Source: Agarilytica sp045430345
GTDB lineage: Bacteria > Pseudomonadota > Gammaproteobacteria > Pseudomonadales > Cellvibrionaceae
Assembly: GCA_045430345.1 (NCBI GenBank)
Contig: JAILXT010000005.1
Coordinates: 62,001-126,000, forward strand
Direction of reading: 5' to 3'
Length of the DNA: 64,000 nucleotides
The notes under the pieces are model-generated. The model did no database searches. It saw nothing but the letters and a program-made list of their open reading frames with translations, and had not been told where the DNA came from. Both the position numbers and the translations under genes were made by a program. This document shows, in pieces, positions 33,411 to 41,837 of the stretch. How positions within the stretch are numbered: the stretch's first letter is position 1; each line of letters opens with the position of its first letter.

Positions 33411-33718
33411 TTAACGACTGCCCTCTGTTAAGAGGTTCGAATATTAAAAGATTTCCGCCCAAAGCTCATTTATTCAAATCACATAGAGCACATTTACCGC
33501 CACATTAATTCAAAAGTTTGAACCAATCCACACTTCATTTTTTAAACTTGTTTAACAAGCACTAGCTTCACTGCTTTTGCATGTCGCTACGATCGTTATT
33601 GCAACGCAATATATGGCAAATTCAAACTGAGGAAATTTCCCCAAAAAACAAACCCCAACATGATTCATTCATCATGTTGGGGAGGGCAAAAAAGAGATTG
33701 AAGCCTAAAAATAAAAGC
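33411..33718. other. Intergenic region between the small membrane protein and nfeD
   Basis: A/T-rich, about 300 bases. It contains the terminator of the qmcA-nfeD unit at its right end and presumably the promoter of the small membrane protein at its left end. No other ORF with a ribosome binding site was seen. Confidence 0.55.
33653..33682 (-). terminator. Rho-independent terminator of the qmcA-nfeD unit
   Basis: Perfect 12-base-pair stem (CCCCAACATGAT/ATCATGTTGGGG) with a six-base loop, followed on the minus strand by TTTGTTTTTT. It lies 36 bases after the nfeD stop. Confidence 0.92.
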
Positions 33719-34162
33719 TTATTGCGGGCTTACCTCCAGCGTCATTCCGTTGTGTGAATCAACTTGAACAAACCCGCCCTCTTCTACCGGTTCAGTACTT
33801 TTGAACTCCCAAAGGGTATCGCCAATTTGAACCTTACCCGTGAGCGGGCTAACCACGCTCACGACTTTACCAACAGCACCGATCAAACTTTCCATTTTTT
33901 CATTAATCACAACAGGCTCTGCTCGTTCGAGGTTAAAGTTTTTAAATAACTTCCAATAGGCAAATGAAAAACCAATTGAAAGCACCGCAAAACTTATCAC
34001 TTGAAACTGCCAACCAAATCCAAGCCAAGCGATAATACTTGTCACCGCCGCAGCAACCGCAACCCCCAGTAAAAAACCGCCAGTACCGAGTATTTCCACT
34101 GCAAATAAAACGGCTCCTAATATCAACCAGTGCCAGGGTGTTAGTGCCATTATAATGTCCAT
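33719..34162 (-). CDS. NfeD-family membrane protein (YbbK kind)
   Basis: A 147-residue protein with two to three N-terminal transmembrane helices (about 10-75) and a C-terminal OB-fold domain (about 88-145; I-G-A-V-G-K-V-V-S-V through L-W-E-F-K). This is the short NfeD form that lacks the N-terminal ClpP-like protease. Such proteins are almost always encoded beside SPFH proteins and are thought to modulate their assembly in membrane microdomains. It follows qmcA after 27 bases and shares its terminator. Confidence 0.92.
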   Translation of the reverse strand: MDIIMALTPWHWLILGAVLFAVEILGTGGFLLGVAVAAAVTSIIAWLGFGWQFQVISFAVLSIGFSFAYWKLFKNFNLERAEPVVINEKMESLIGAVGKVVSVVSPLTGKVQIGDTLWEFKSTEPVEEGGFVQVDSHNGMTLEVSPQ

Positions 34163-34189
34163 GTGTAACCTACCTTTATCTCAGTGTAA

Positions 34190-35101
34190 TTAAGACTTAA
34201 TGCCATCTAATAAATCTTTAATGCCCGCTACCGAACCAATAACACCGGAAGCATCTAGAGGCATCATGATCACCTTACTATTCTCTGCCGAAGCCACTTG
34301 GCCTAGGGCTTCAACGTATTTTTGCGCAACGAAGTAGTTAATCGCCTGACCATCGCCTTCCGCAATCGCTCGACTGACTACGTTAGTTGCTTTAGCTTCC
34401 GCCAATGCTTCTCGCTCACGTGCCTCTGAAGCCAAAAATGCAGATTCCCTCTCACCTTCAGCATTCAGTACTTGAGCACGCTTCTCACCCTCTGCCACTT
34501 TAATTGCGGCCTCGCGAGCACCTTCGGCCCGAAGAATCTGAGCACGTTTTTCTCGCTCGGCTTTCATTTGTTCCGCCATTGAATCCACCAAATCACGAGG
34601 TGGCGTAATATCTTTAATTTCAATCCGGGTAACTTTAATTCCCCAAGGGTTTGTCGCTTCATCCACTTTCAGCAACAAGGACGTATTAATTTGATCTCGA
34701 TTAGAAAGCATCTGATCCAATTCCATCGAGCCTAAGACAGCACGAATATTTGTCATCACGAGGTTTTGCATTGCACGTGGTAAATCATTCACTTCATATG
34801 AGGCTTTAACCGCATCTACAATCTGAAAGAAACACACCGCATCGGTCGTTACCATAGCGTTGTCTGCACTGATCACCTCCTGGGGCTCAACATCCAGCAC
34901 CTGCTCCATCATATTTTGCTTCCTACTGATAGAATCAATAAATGGCAATAAAAACCCCAAGCCTGGCTGCAAGGTTTTTGTATAACGGCCTAATCGTTCC
35001 ACCATATATTCGTGCCCCTGAGGCACCTGCTTTAATCCCTTAACAACCAAAACCAAGGCTGCGACCCCAAATACAATAACAAACGTATCAACACCAAACA
35101 T
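34190..35101 (-). CDS. qmcA: SPFH/band 7 membrane protein QmcA
   Basis: Stomatin-like protein of the inner membrane that forms large oligomeric cages and marks functional microdomains. The 303-residue protein has an N-terminal hydrophobic anchor (about 3-23), the band 7 domain beginning V-P-Q-G-H-E-Y-M-V-E-R-L-G-R, and a long C-terminal coiled coil rich in A/E/K/R (K-A-E-R-E-K-R-A-Q-I-L-R-A-E-G). The ATG at 35101 has AGGAG six bases upstream; the ATG at 35107 abuts that element and is unlikely. First gene of a qmcA-nfeD unit. Confidence 0.95.
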   Translation of the reverse strand: MFGVDTFVIVFGVAALVLVVKGLKQVPQGHEYMVERLGRYTKTLQPGLGFLLPFIDSISRKQNMMEQVLDVEPQEVISADNAMVTTDAVCFFQIVDAVKASYEVNDLPRAMQNLVMTNIRAVLGSMELDQMLSNRDQINTSLLLKVDEATNPWGIKVTRIEIKDITPPRDLVDSMAEQMKAEREKRAQILRAEGAREAAIKVAEGEKRAQVLNAEGERESAFLASEAREREALAEAKATNVVSRAIAEGDGQAINYFVAQKYVEALGQVASAENSKVIMMPLDASGVIGSVAGIKDLLDGIKS

Positions 35102-35128
35102 AATCATCTCCTATAAAAAACGTTACAG

Positions 35129-35148
35129 TTGCACACATATACGTGCAA
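35129..35148. promoter_or_regulatory. Interrupted dyad between qmcA and the DUF6471-like gene
   Basis: TTGCAC-N8-GTGCAA, six-base arms. It resembles the NtrC enhancer form (TGCAC-N7-GTGCA) but has one extra central base. A perfect 13-base copy of its left half and centre recurs at 35211-35223, just upstream of the DUF6471-like gene. Confidence 0.4.
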
Positions 35149-35223
35149 GCAGATTCAAATATATACTACTATTGAGAAAACCACAACATTCACCTACAAT
35201 TACAACCTGATGCACACATATAC
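35130..35223. repeat. Pair of 13-base direct repeats
   Basis: TGCACACATATAC occurs at 35130-35142 and 35211-35223, 81 bases apart, within the 131-base divergent gap. The second copy ends nine bases before the ATG of the downstream gene, so binding there could block translation or transcription. Confidence 0.6.
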
Positions 35224-35232
35224 AAACAGACA

Positions 35233-35508
35233 ATGGCAAATATCTATCAAAACGACGCAATGAAAAAGACCTTAGCGCGCACCCTGCGCGCAAATATGGA
35301 TCTTTCCGGCCACACCTATAAGAGCCTCAGCGAAACCTTACGCGAAAAATTCAATATCGAACACAACCCAGACACGCTCAGGAACAAAGTCAGCACTGGC
35401 GCGCTAGGCGCTCAAATGTTCTTATTTATGATGCTCGCAATGGACGCAGAACAACTTAATATGACAGCGCTTGAAAAAATGTATCTCAAGATAAAGGAAC
35501 AAGGCTAA
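35233..35508 (+). CDS. Small DUF6471-like protein
   Basis: A 91-residue, mostly helical, basic protein. The pattern L-A-R-T-L-R-A-N-M, then T-Y-K-S-L-S-E-T-L, then D-T-L-R-N-K-V-S-T-G-A-L-G-A-Q-M-F-L-F-M-M matches the DUF6471 family, whose layout resembles a helix-turn-helix (K-S-L-S-E-T-L followed by a recognition-like helix). A regulatory role, perhaps on its own divergent promoter, is an inference. No clear ribosome binding site is seen before the ATG (ACAAACAGACA). It is a single gene, divergent from qmcA. Confidence 0.7.
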   Translation: MANIYQNDAMKKTLARTLRANMDLSGHTYKSLSETLREKFNIEHNPDTLRNKVSTGALGAQMFLFMMLAMDAEQLNMTALEKMYLKIKEQG

Positions 35509-35826
35509 CGCCACTTTATCCGCCTTCCTACGCTATTCGCACCACCACTTAGATCAAGCTTCCATCAAACCCGCCCCCAACAACTCACTATCCACGCCCT
35601 ATGTTGCTTTAGGAGCCAAAATCTCTGCCAAGGCGCTGTTTTTCAGGGTGATTCCATCTATTATCATGCAACGGGCTTGGTGCTTTAAAACCAAATTAAA
35701 ACACCTGTTTGAATTCGAAAACAAAGAGGCATATCATGCGACTGAATGATGTGCTCGCCACCGTCTCCATATGGCGTGAACAAAAGCCCCTTACATACTC
35801 ATAACATAATAAGCTCGAGGGATTAC
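35509..35826. other. Region upstream of the surface lipase gene
   Basis: About 320 bases. The only structured element is a 22-codon ORF with a ribosome binding site at its right end, listed separately. No promoter with both good hexamers was identified. Confidence 0.5.
35736..35804 (+). CDS. Candidate 22-residue upstream peptide
   Basis: Short ORF encoding M-R-L-N-D-V-L-A-T-V and ending L-T-Y-S. A GAGG element lies six bases before the ATG, a normal spacing, and the ORF ends 22 bases before the lipase start. It could be a leader peptide coupling translation to the lipase gene or a chance ORF. A longer lipase frame starting at 35746 overlaps it in another frame but has poorer support. Confidence 0.25.
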   Translation: MRLNDVLATVSIWREQKPLTYS

Positions 35827-38718
35827 ATGATGCTCAAATTCCACTTCTCCAGTGTTCTGCTTGCGGCCGTTGTTGGCTTAAGCGCATGTGGTGGTGACGA
35901 TCAAACTAGCAGCAATGACGCACCCATAAACAGAACCCATGTTATTTTCAGCCCTTCGACATCAGAACTGCCGGTTCCCAGTGATCTACAGTTTTCCTCG
36001 GAGCCCGCCGGAGACGGCACCATGAATGCGGGAACGGACCCCACCAACCCTGTCATTACCGGGATTGATTTTCTCGATGGAAACTCCGTTTTAGCGCCTT
36101 TTGATATTGCATTCGATGGTAGCTTAAATACCGCACAAACACTCAGCGCAGCCAACTTTGTCGGCTCGGGTGCGAGTGTTATCCCAAACCCTAACCAGAA
36201 TATATTTTTGTTGCCATTAGAATACCCAAGTGGTGATGGCTTAAGCCAAGCCAGCATCAGTGGCAGTAGCGTGGAAGTCCCCACATTCGCAGAGGCCATT
36301 GCATTCCAAACCGCTGCAGCGATTGCGGCGGCAACTGAAGGAACAGTGACAACAGGTCTCGATGCATTGGCCGACCCAGTCGCCAGAGGCGAGATCATTA
36401 GTCTAGACGGTGGTTCAAACAATGTATTACGTATTACGCCGCTTAAACCGCTGCAAGCAAAAACAAAGTATTTAGTGGTCGTCACCGATATAGAAGATTC
36501 AAACGGCGAACCTACTTTTGCCTCGGAAGCCTACGATTTTATTAAAGCCCCTGATACTGACCTCAATGAATTTGGCCCAGACAGTGCCGCCCGCTTGCTC
36601 CCTCTGAGGGGGGCAATACAAAGCTGGGAAACCCTCGCCGCAGGCTACTTTGGTTTTCAGCAAAGTGTATTTGACGCCGCAGACTCAAGCGCGACAGCCC
36701 CGTCTGCAGACGACATCATTTTTGCAATGACTTTCACAACGGGCGGCACAACAGATGTACTTACCTATAACGCCGCCCCAGAAGCCTTTTTTGTAGAGTC
36801 CTTAAGTGCCGGCCATAAAAAAGATGCAATTGTTAAATTAGTCAGCGGGCTATACCGCTTAGATGGCTCAACAACGTCAGAAAGCCTATCGGATATCGCG
36901 ACTGCCGCCACAATCAACACGCTGCTTACCTCACCTACAATAGCCGATGCCCCGAACCCGCTATATAACGCCACCATTGCAGGCGCAATTGCAGCCGGCG
37001 CCGACTTTGCGACTATAGCAGCCGACGCAAGTGCTGCTTTTATTATGCAAAAGGCTGCGGCAGAAGCTGCAATAAGCGTACAAGATACCGGTGGCGCAAT
37101 CGCGGCTACCGCAGCAGGAACAGTCCAAGCAATAGCCGGCGCATTGTCCGCCCCAGTTGAAGCGATATTCCCTGTGCCAGCCGCACGAACAAGCAACTTT
37201 TACCGGGCAGATGCTGCTTCAGACATCAGTGAACTATTCCCCGGACCCGCCACAATTTACCAGGGGGAGATTACACTACCTTACTATCAACAAGGCCCAG
37301 ACGGCGCTGACCTTTCGCCTCTCAAAACAGGCTCTTGGATAGCCAACGCGACAATCGGCGCGGCGATAGACGCAGGACAGGGAAATGACGCAGGCACCAC
37401 GCCACCATCAGACATGATCACCTACCGCTATCCGTTCCCCACAAAACAGTCTGACGTAACCGTTCCCGTGCTAGTGACTACACCTCTGGAAGCACTCAGC
37501 GCAAAACCCGCGAATGGCTGGCCGGTTATTATTTTCGCTCACGGTATTACCTCTGAACGAACCTCGTCATTACTCCTAGGTAACGCGCTTGCGTCTAGCT
37601 GTATTACGGCTCCTGGAACCCGCTGTTTCGCGACGATCGCGATAGACCAACCATTACATGGTGTTGCTCCTGCTGGCAGCGCTTTCCCAGGCTTTTATAG
37701 TGTGACAGATCCTGATGCTCCAGCCATCCCTGTAGGCTCAGTAGTCGGAGATAACGTGCCCTCATCGAGCCTCGCTGAACGCCACTTTGACGCAGACGCC
37801 GATGACGCTACTAACCCGATCCCAATGAACTACGACACTGATTCAGGCTCCTCAGGCAGCCTGTTTGTAAACCTCACAAACTTTGCCAACGCCCGCGACA
37901 ATCTCCGCCAAATGTCTTTGGATCTTTTAAATGTGGCCGCCTCCCTCGGCACAATGGATCTTGATGACGACGGTCTTCCCGACTTTGATACCGACAACGT
38001 CTATTTTATCGGTCACTCGCTCGGCGCCATCGACGGTCTTCCGTTTGTCGCCGTGAATAATAGCGACGCAGTTCAAAATAGTACTTTCAGTTCGCAACCA
38101 TTTATTAAAGCTGCCGTAGGCTTAAATACTGGTGGAGGTGTTATTCGCTTGTTAACCAACTCACCTTCTTTTGCACCTTCGATTCTTGGCGGGCTGGCAG
38201 CAGCCAGCGATTCACTCACCCAAGGAAATAGCGGGTTAGAAGCCTACCTAAGTGTTTTCCAAGGCGTAATGGATTCCGCGGATATTATGAACTTCGCCAG
38301 CAGCCTTTCAGACGCGAACTCAAGCACCGGTGTATTACTCACGGAAATTGTCGGCGATAGCACAAACCCAACAGACCAAACCATTCCAAATGGCGCTGAT
38401 GACATCTGGGGCACCGGTCCATTGCAACTGACCATTCCCGAAACAGGTTTCGTAATTGATGGGTTCCCTGCACCGCTTGCGGGTACTGAGCCGATGCTGG
38501 CTCAATTTGCCGCGCAATCAAGTGCTGACATCACTGCAGATGAAGTCGATGCCGCGGTTATCGTCAGCCGCTTTACTGACGGTACTCACGGTACTCCTGC
38601 GTCAGGAGATGACCCCGTCGTATTTGCTGAGTTTGTGGCTCAAATCTTTACGTTCTTTAATTTTGATGGTGACGTAGACGGAACAATTGTTACAAATGAA
38701 GCACTTGTTCCTGAATAG
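35827..38718 (+). CDS. Surface-exposed lipoprotein lipase/phospholipase, VolA/Pla-1 type
   Basis: A 963-residue lipoprotein. The signal peptide ends in the lipobox L-S-A-C (Cys21), followed by G-G-D-D, which favours outer-membrane sorting. The N-terminal half resembles the VolA/Pla-1/cef lipase family (P-S-D-L-Q-F near the start, L-D-G-N-S repeat-like Ig region), with a long Ala-rich helical insert about 335-440. The C-terminal half is an alpha/beta hydrolase: oxyanion-strand F-A-H-G-I-T near residue 570 and the nucleophile Ser731 in G-H-S-L-G. VolA enzymes release fatty acids from extracellular lysophospholipids. ATGs at 35827 and 35830 both fit the GAGGGA element; an upstream frame from 35746 is less likely because it would bury the signal peptide. 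Confidence 0.88.
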   Translation: MMLKFHFSSVLLAAVVGLSACGGDDQTSSNDAPINRTHVIFSPSTSELPVPSDLQFSSEPAGDGTMNAGTDPTNPVITGIDFLDGNSVLAPFDIAFDGSLNTAQTLSAANFVGSGASVIPNPNQNIFLLPLEYPSGDGLSQASISGSSVEVPTFAEAIAFQTAAAIAAATEGTVTTGLDALADPVARGEIISLDGGSNNVLRITPLKPLQAKTKYLVVVTDIEDSNGEPTFASEAYDFIKAPDTDLNEFGPDSAARLLPLRGAIQSWETLAAGYFGFQQSVFDAADSSATAPSADDIIFAMTFTTGGTTDVLTYNAAPEAFFVESLSAGHKKDAIVKLVSGLYRLDGSTTSESLSDIATAATINTLLTSPTIADAPNPLYNATIAGAIAAGADFATIAADASAAFIMQKAAAEAAISVQDTGGAIAATAAGTVQAIAGALSAPVEAIFPVPAARTSNFYRADAASDISELFPGPATIYQGEITLPYYQQGPDGADLSPLKTGSWIANATIGAAIDAGQGNDAGTTPPSDMITYRYPFPTKQSDVTVPVLVTTPLEALSAKPANGWPVIIFAHGITSERTSSLLLGNALASSCITAPGTRCFATIAIDQPLHGVAPAGSAFPGFYSVTDPDAPAIPVGSVVGDNVPSSSLAERHFDADADDATNPIPMNYDTDSGSSGSLFVNLTNFANARDNLRQMSLDLLNVAASLGTMDLDDDGLPDFDTDNVYFIGHSLGAIDGLPFVAVNNSDAVQNSTFSSQPFIKAAVGLNTGGGVIRLLTNSPSFAPSILGGLAAASDSLTQGNSGLEAYLSVFQGVMDSADIMNFASSLSDANSSTGVLLTEIVGDSTNPTDQTIPNGADDIWGTGPLQLTIPETGFVIDGFPAPLAGTEPMLAQFAAQSSADITADEVDAAVIVSRFTDGTHGTPASGDDPVVFAEFVAQIFTFFNFDGDVDGTIVTNEALVPE

Positions 38719-38751
38719 TTAGTTTTAGATTAGAAGCCAGTAATCCTCATG

Positions 38752-38780
38752 AAAAAGCCCCTTAATCAGGGGCTTTTCTT
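38752..38780. terminator. Bidirectional rho-independent terminator between the lipase gene and glgA
   Basis: Stem AAAAGCCCC/GGGGCTTTT with a seven-base loop and T runs on both strands. It ends both the lipase transcript and the glycogen operon. Confidence 0.92.
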
Positions 38781-38818
38781 ATTTCAATTGGTTGGTTTTT
38801 GACGCGAACACCTCTAAT

Positions 38819-40390
38819 TCAATACATCATTTCCAAATACTGATCAGCCGCCGCCCCCCAAGTAAAACGTTTTTCCCCTGCAGCCTTAGCGACCTTTTTC
38901 CATTTCTCAGGATTTTCTTCAAATAACGTCAGTACATGTTGGAATAAAGTGATTAGCGCTTCAGCTTGTTCGTCTGAACCATCTCCCTCGAATACGAACC
39001 CCGTTTTACCGTGTTCAACCGTATCTCTTAAGCCCCCAACGCCATTTACCAAACAGGGTTGGCCGGAACGCATTGCCAACATTTGACTGATGCCACAAGG
39101 CTCATAGGAGCTCGGCATCAGAAATAGATCGCCAGAATCGTACAGGGCCGCCGACAACTCATCTGAATACCCATTAAGAAAAATAAAGTTCTCATTAATT
39201 GCGGCCGTGTCTGTAATAAAACGCTCTAACTCTTGGTCACCGGAGCCTAATAATATCAATGTACCGGATTTACCCAATATATCGAGAATCGCCTGTAAGG
39301 CCGTTTTCCCTGAAGGTAAAGACGTATGTAAGATACGGATCTTTTGCTCCGTTAAGCGGCCAATGGAGGTAATTGTCATACCTACGGCCTTCGTTTTCGC
39401 CCATCGTGCGATGTGTTTGTCTGCAAGCCAGTGAGCCGTTTTAATCGTATCGTGCCGACTCGCCCACAACTCAACAGAACGCGCCATAATCTTTGCAAGA
39501 TGAGTTTTGGACAGCGCGCGACGCTTTGTGCGTGTCGGGTATTCGCAACCATTTAAAATCCCGAATAATTCATTACGAGATTTCCTTACCTGAATATCGG
39601 ATTCCAAGCCATCGCCACCGTATTTCCCATGAGGATGATCACTGCGCCGTAAAATTTCCTCCGCATAACGCTGAGAAACGGTATTCACTTTATCAGCCAA
39701 CAGTATTCCGGCCCGCATCGGGTTAATGCAATCCGGGTATCGTGGGTCCTTAATCATATTCGGAGAATATGGCAACTTAGGAAACCATAACTCAAACGAG
39801 GAGCTATCCCCCGTTAACGGACGAATACCTTGCATCGCTAAATTGTGAATTGTAAAAACAGTTTTTATGGCATTAAGAGACGCGAGTGAGGGGTCGAAAC
39901 GTAGTAAGATTAATAAAAACGCCGTATGCCAATCGTGACAATGCAGAATATCCGGCATAGGCAAAATGCCCTGTACTAATGCTTGTGCAACACAAGCATT
40001 AAAAAATGCAAACTTCCGCGCATCAGTAGCAAAGGGGCGGCCATCCTTATCATTATGGTAAACAGATTCGTCTTCCAGGTAGAATTCTTCATGGTGAAAA
40101 ATATAATGATCACATTCACCCGCCTTCCCTTTTAACCGCAACACATCCACCGTATTAAATTTAGATGCAAAGGCTAAACGGACTTCCGCGATCTTCTCGA
40201 CGCCCTCTAGGCGAGCTAAAAAACCGTAAGACGGTATAACACAACGTACCTCTGCGCCTTCATGGATTAAAGCGCTGGGCAAATCTCGCAACACGTCCCC
40301 GACGCCCCCAACTTTTGCTCCCTGCACGGCATCATTTTCCGCTGATACCATCAAAATACTTTTTGCCTTTCTGGCGTTTCTTTGTTTCAT
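38819..40390 (-). CDS. glgA: Glycogen synthase
   Basis: Transfers glucose from ADP-glucose to the growing alpha-1,4-glucan. The 523-residue GT-B enzyme has the ADP-glucose motif K-V-G-G-V-G-D-V near residue 26 (usually K-x-G-G-L-A-D in enteric GlgA), the H-C-H-D-W-H segment near 150, and the C-terminal P-S-S-Y-E-P-C-G-I-S-Q loop with the nucleotide-binding Glu near 420. Last gene of the malQ-glgB-glgX-glgP-glgC-glgA series; 69 bases separate it from glgC. Confidence 0.95.
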   Translation of the reverse strand: MKQRNARKAKSILMVSAENDAVQGAKVGGVGDVLRDLPSALIHEGAEVRCVIPSYGFLARLEGVEKIAEVRLAFASKFNTVDVLRLKGKAGECDHYIFHHEEFYLEDESVYHNDKDGRPFATDARKFAFFNACVAQALVQGILPMPDILHCHDWHTAFLLILLRFDPSLASLNAIKTVFTIHNLAMQGIRPLTGDSSSFELWFPKLPYSPNMIKDPRYPDCINPMRAGILLADKVNTVSQRYAEEILRRSDHPHGKYGGDGLESDIQVRKSRNELFGILNGCEYPTRTKRRALSKTHLAKIMARSVELWASRHDTIKTAHWLADKHIARWAKTKAVGMTITSIGRLTEQKIRILHTSLPSGKTALQAILDILGKSGTLILLGSGDQELERFITDTAAINENFIFLNGYSDELSAALYDSGDLFLMPSSYEPCGISQMLAMRSGQPCLVNGVGGLRDTVEHGKTGFVFEGDGSDEQAEALITLFQHVLTLFEENPEKWKKVAKAAGEKRFTWGAAADQYLEMMY

Positions 40391-40459
40391 ATTTTTTTAT
40401 TTGTTATCTGCATTACTGTCATATATTCGGCCAAACGTAACCAGTAGGTAACACGAAAA

Positions 40460-41725
40460 TTATTCGCTAGGTAACTTCCTCAGCATCTCTTTCGTCACCA
40501 AAACCACACCTTTTTTCGTGACCCTAAATCCACGCTCACGGTCTAGGTCGTGATCATAACCGATCGTCATACCCTCCGGGATCTCGCATGCACCATCAAT
40601 GATCACTCGCTTCAACTTAACATGACGGTGAATCTCTGCCTCAGGAAGAATCACCGATTCTTCAATATCGGAAAAGGAATGCACACGGACGTTAGAAAAT
40701 AGTAACGAACGCTTCACATGCCCACCGGAAACGATGCAGCCACCCGACACCGTCGAATCAACCGCATAGCCTCTACGCCCCTCATCATCGAACACAAACT
40801 TTGCTGGGGGTAGTTGTTTTTGGTAAGTCCAAATGGGCCAGCCATTGTCATAGAGATTTAGTGCAGGATCTGGGGACACCAATTCCATATTCGCTTCCCA
40901 AAAAGAATCTAACGTTCCCACGTCTCGCCAATAGGATGCATGCCCCGTATCGTGATCACGAAAACGATACGCCGAAACGCGATGACTATCGATAATGGAA
41001 GGAATAATATTTTTACCAAAGTCATGCTCAGAAGTCGTATTTTCTGCATCTTGCCTCAACAGGTCTAAAAGAAACTCGGTATTAAAGACATAGTTCCCCA
41101 TGGACGCGAGAGTTTGACCAGGCATGTCATGTAATTCTGTAGGCTGCTCTGGCTTTTCGTCAAAGCGGGTAATTACATCATTGTTATCCACCGTCATCAC
41201 ACCAAAAGCGCCTGCGGCTTCGTCTATAGGCACTTCAATACACGATACTGTCAGGTCGGCCCCGTTTTCCACATGAGCCGCCAACATCGAACCATAATCC
41301 ATTTTATAGATATGATCCCCGGATAAAACCAATACGTATTTTGGATTTTGTTCTGCAATGATATCTATATTCTGAAAAAGCGCGTCCGCGGTACCTTGGT
41401 ACCAGTTAGGAGAGAAGCGTTGCGACGCAGGTAGAATTTCCACATATTCGCCCAACTCACTTTTAAAATGACTCCAGCCATGCATGACATGACGAATCAA
41501 TGAGTGCGCCTTGTATTGTGTTAAAATACCGACACGACGAATACCCGAGTTAACACAATTCGATAACGGAAAATCAATAATTCTAAACTTACCACCGAAA
41601 TGCACAGCGGGCTTTGCTCGCCAATCGGTTAACTCATGCAAACGGCTACCTCGCCCTCCCGCCAAAACCAGAGCAACGGTGTCGCGAGTTAGCCGAGAGA
41701 CAAAACGTGAGCTGGGGTCTAACAT
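40460..41725 (-). CDS. glgC: Glucose-1-phosphate adenylyltransferase
   Basis: Makes ADP-glucose, the committed and normally allosterically controlled step of bacterial glycogen synthesis. The 421-residue protein has L-A-G-G-R-G-S-R-L near residue 21, the W-Y-Q-G-T-A-D-A active-site strand near 108, the G-D-H-I-Y-K-M-D-Y catalytic segment near 137 and a C-terminal left-handed beta-helix. F-D-E-K-P (glucose-1-phosphate site) is near 190. Length and motifs match E. coli GlgC. It lies between glgP and glgA. Confidence 0.96.
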   Translation of the reverse strand: MLDPSSRFVSRLTRDTVALVLAGGRGSRLHELTDWRAKPAVHFGGKFRIIDFPLSNCVNSGIRRVGILTQYKAHSLIRHVMHGWSHFKSELGEYVEILPASQRFSPNWYQGTADALFQNIDIIAEQNPKYVLVLSGDHIYKMDYGSMLAAHVENGADLTVSCIEVPIDEAAGAFGVMTVDNNDVITRFDEKPEQPTELHDMPGQTLASMGNYVFNTEFLLDLLRQDAENTTSEHDFGKNIIPSIIDSHRVSAYRFRDHDTGHASYWRDVGTLDSFWEANMELVSPDPALNLYDNGWPIWTYQKQLPPAKFVFDDEGRRGYAVDSTVSGGCIVSGGHVKRSLLFSNVRVHSFSDIEESVILPEAEIHRHVKLKRVIIDGACEIPEGMTIGYDHDLDRERGFRVTKKGVVLVTKEMLRKLPSE

Positions 41726-41837
41726 TGAACTTCTCCTAGGAAGTTTAGAAATTATTATGCGTTGATCGTATTAACACCGCACGATATGACAAACGTGTTA
41801 CGCCATTTATACCGAGTTGTCTTTGCTTATACACCCT

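Noticed and set aside
33431..33446. GTTCGAAT flanked by AGAG, resembling a tRNA T-loop
   Set aside because: The bases after the loop do not pair with those before it, and no acceptor or anticodon stem can be drawn.
36765..37196. 143-codon minus-strand Ala-rich ORF inside the lipase gene
   Set aside because: It mirrors the Ala-rich coding of the lipase on the other strand.
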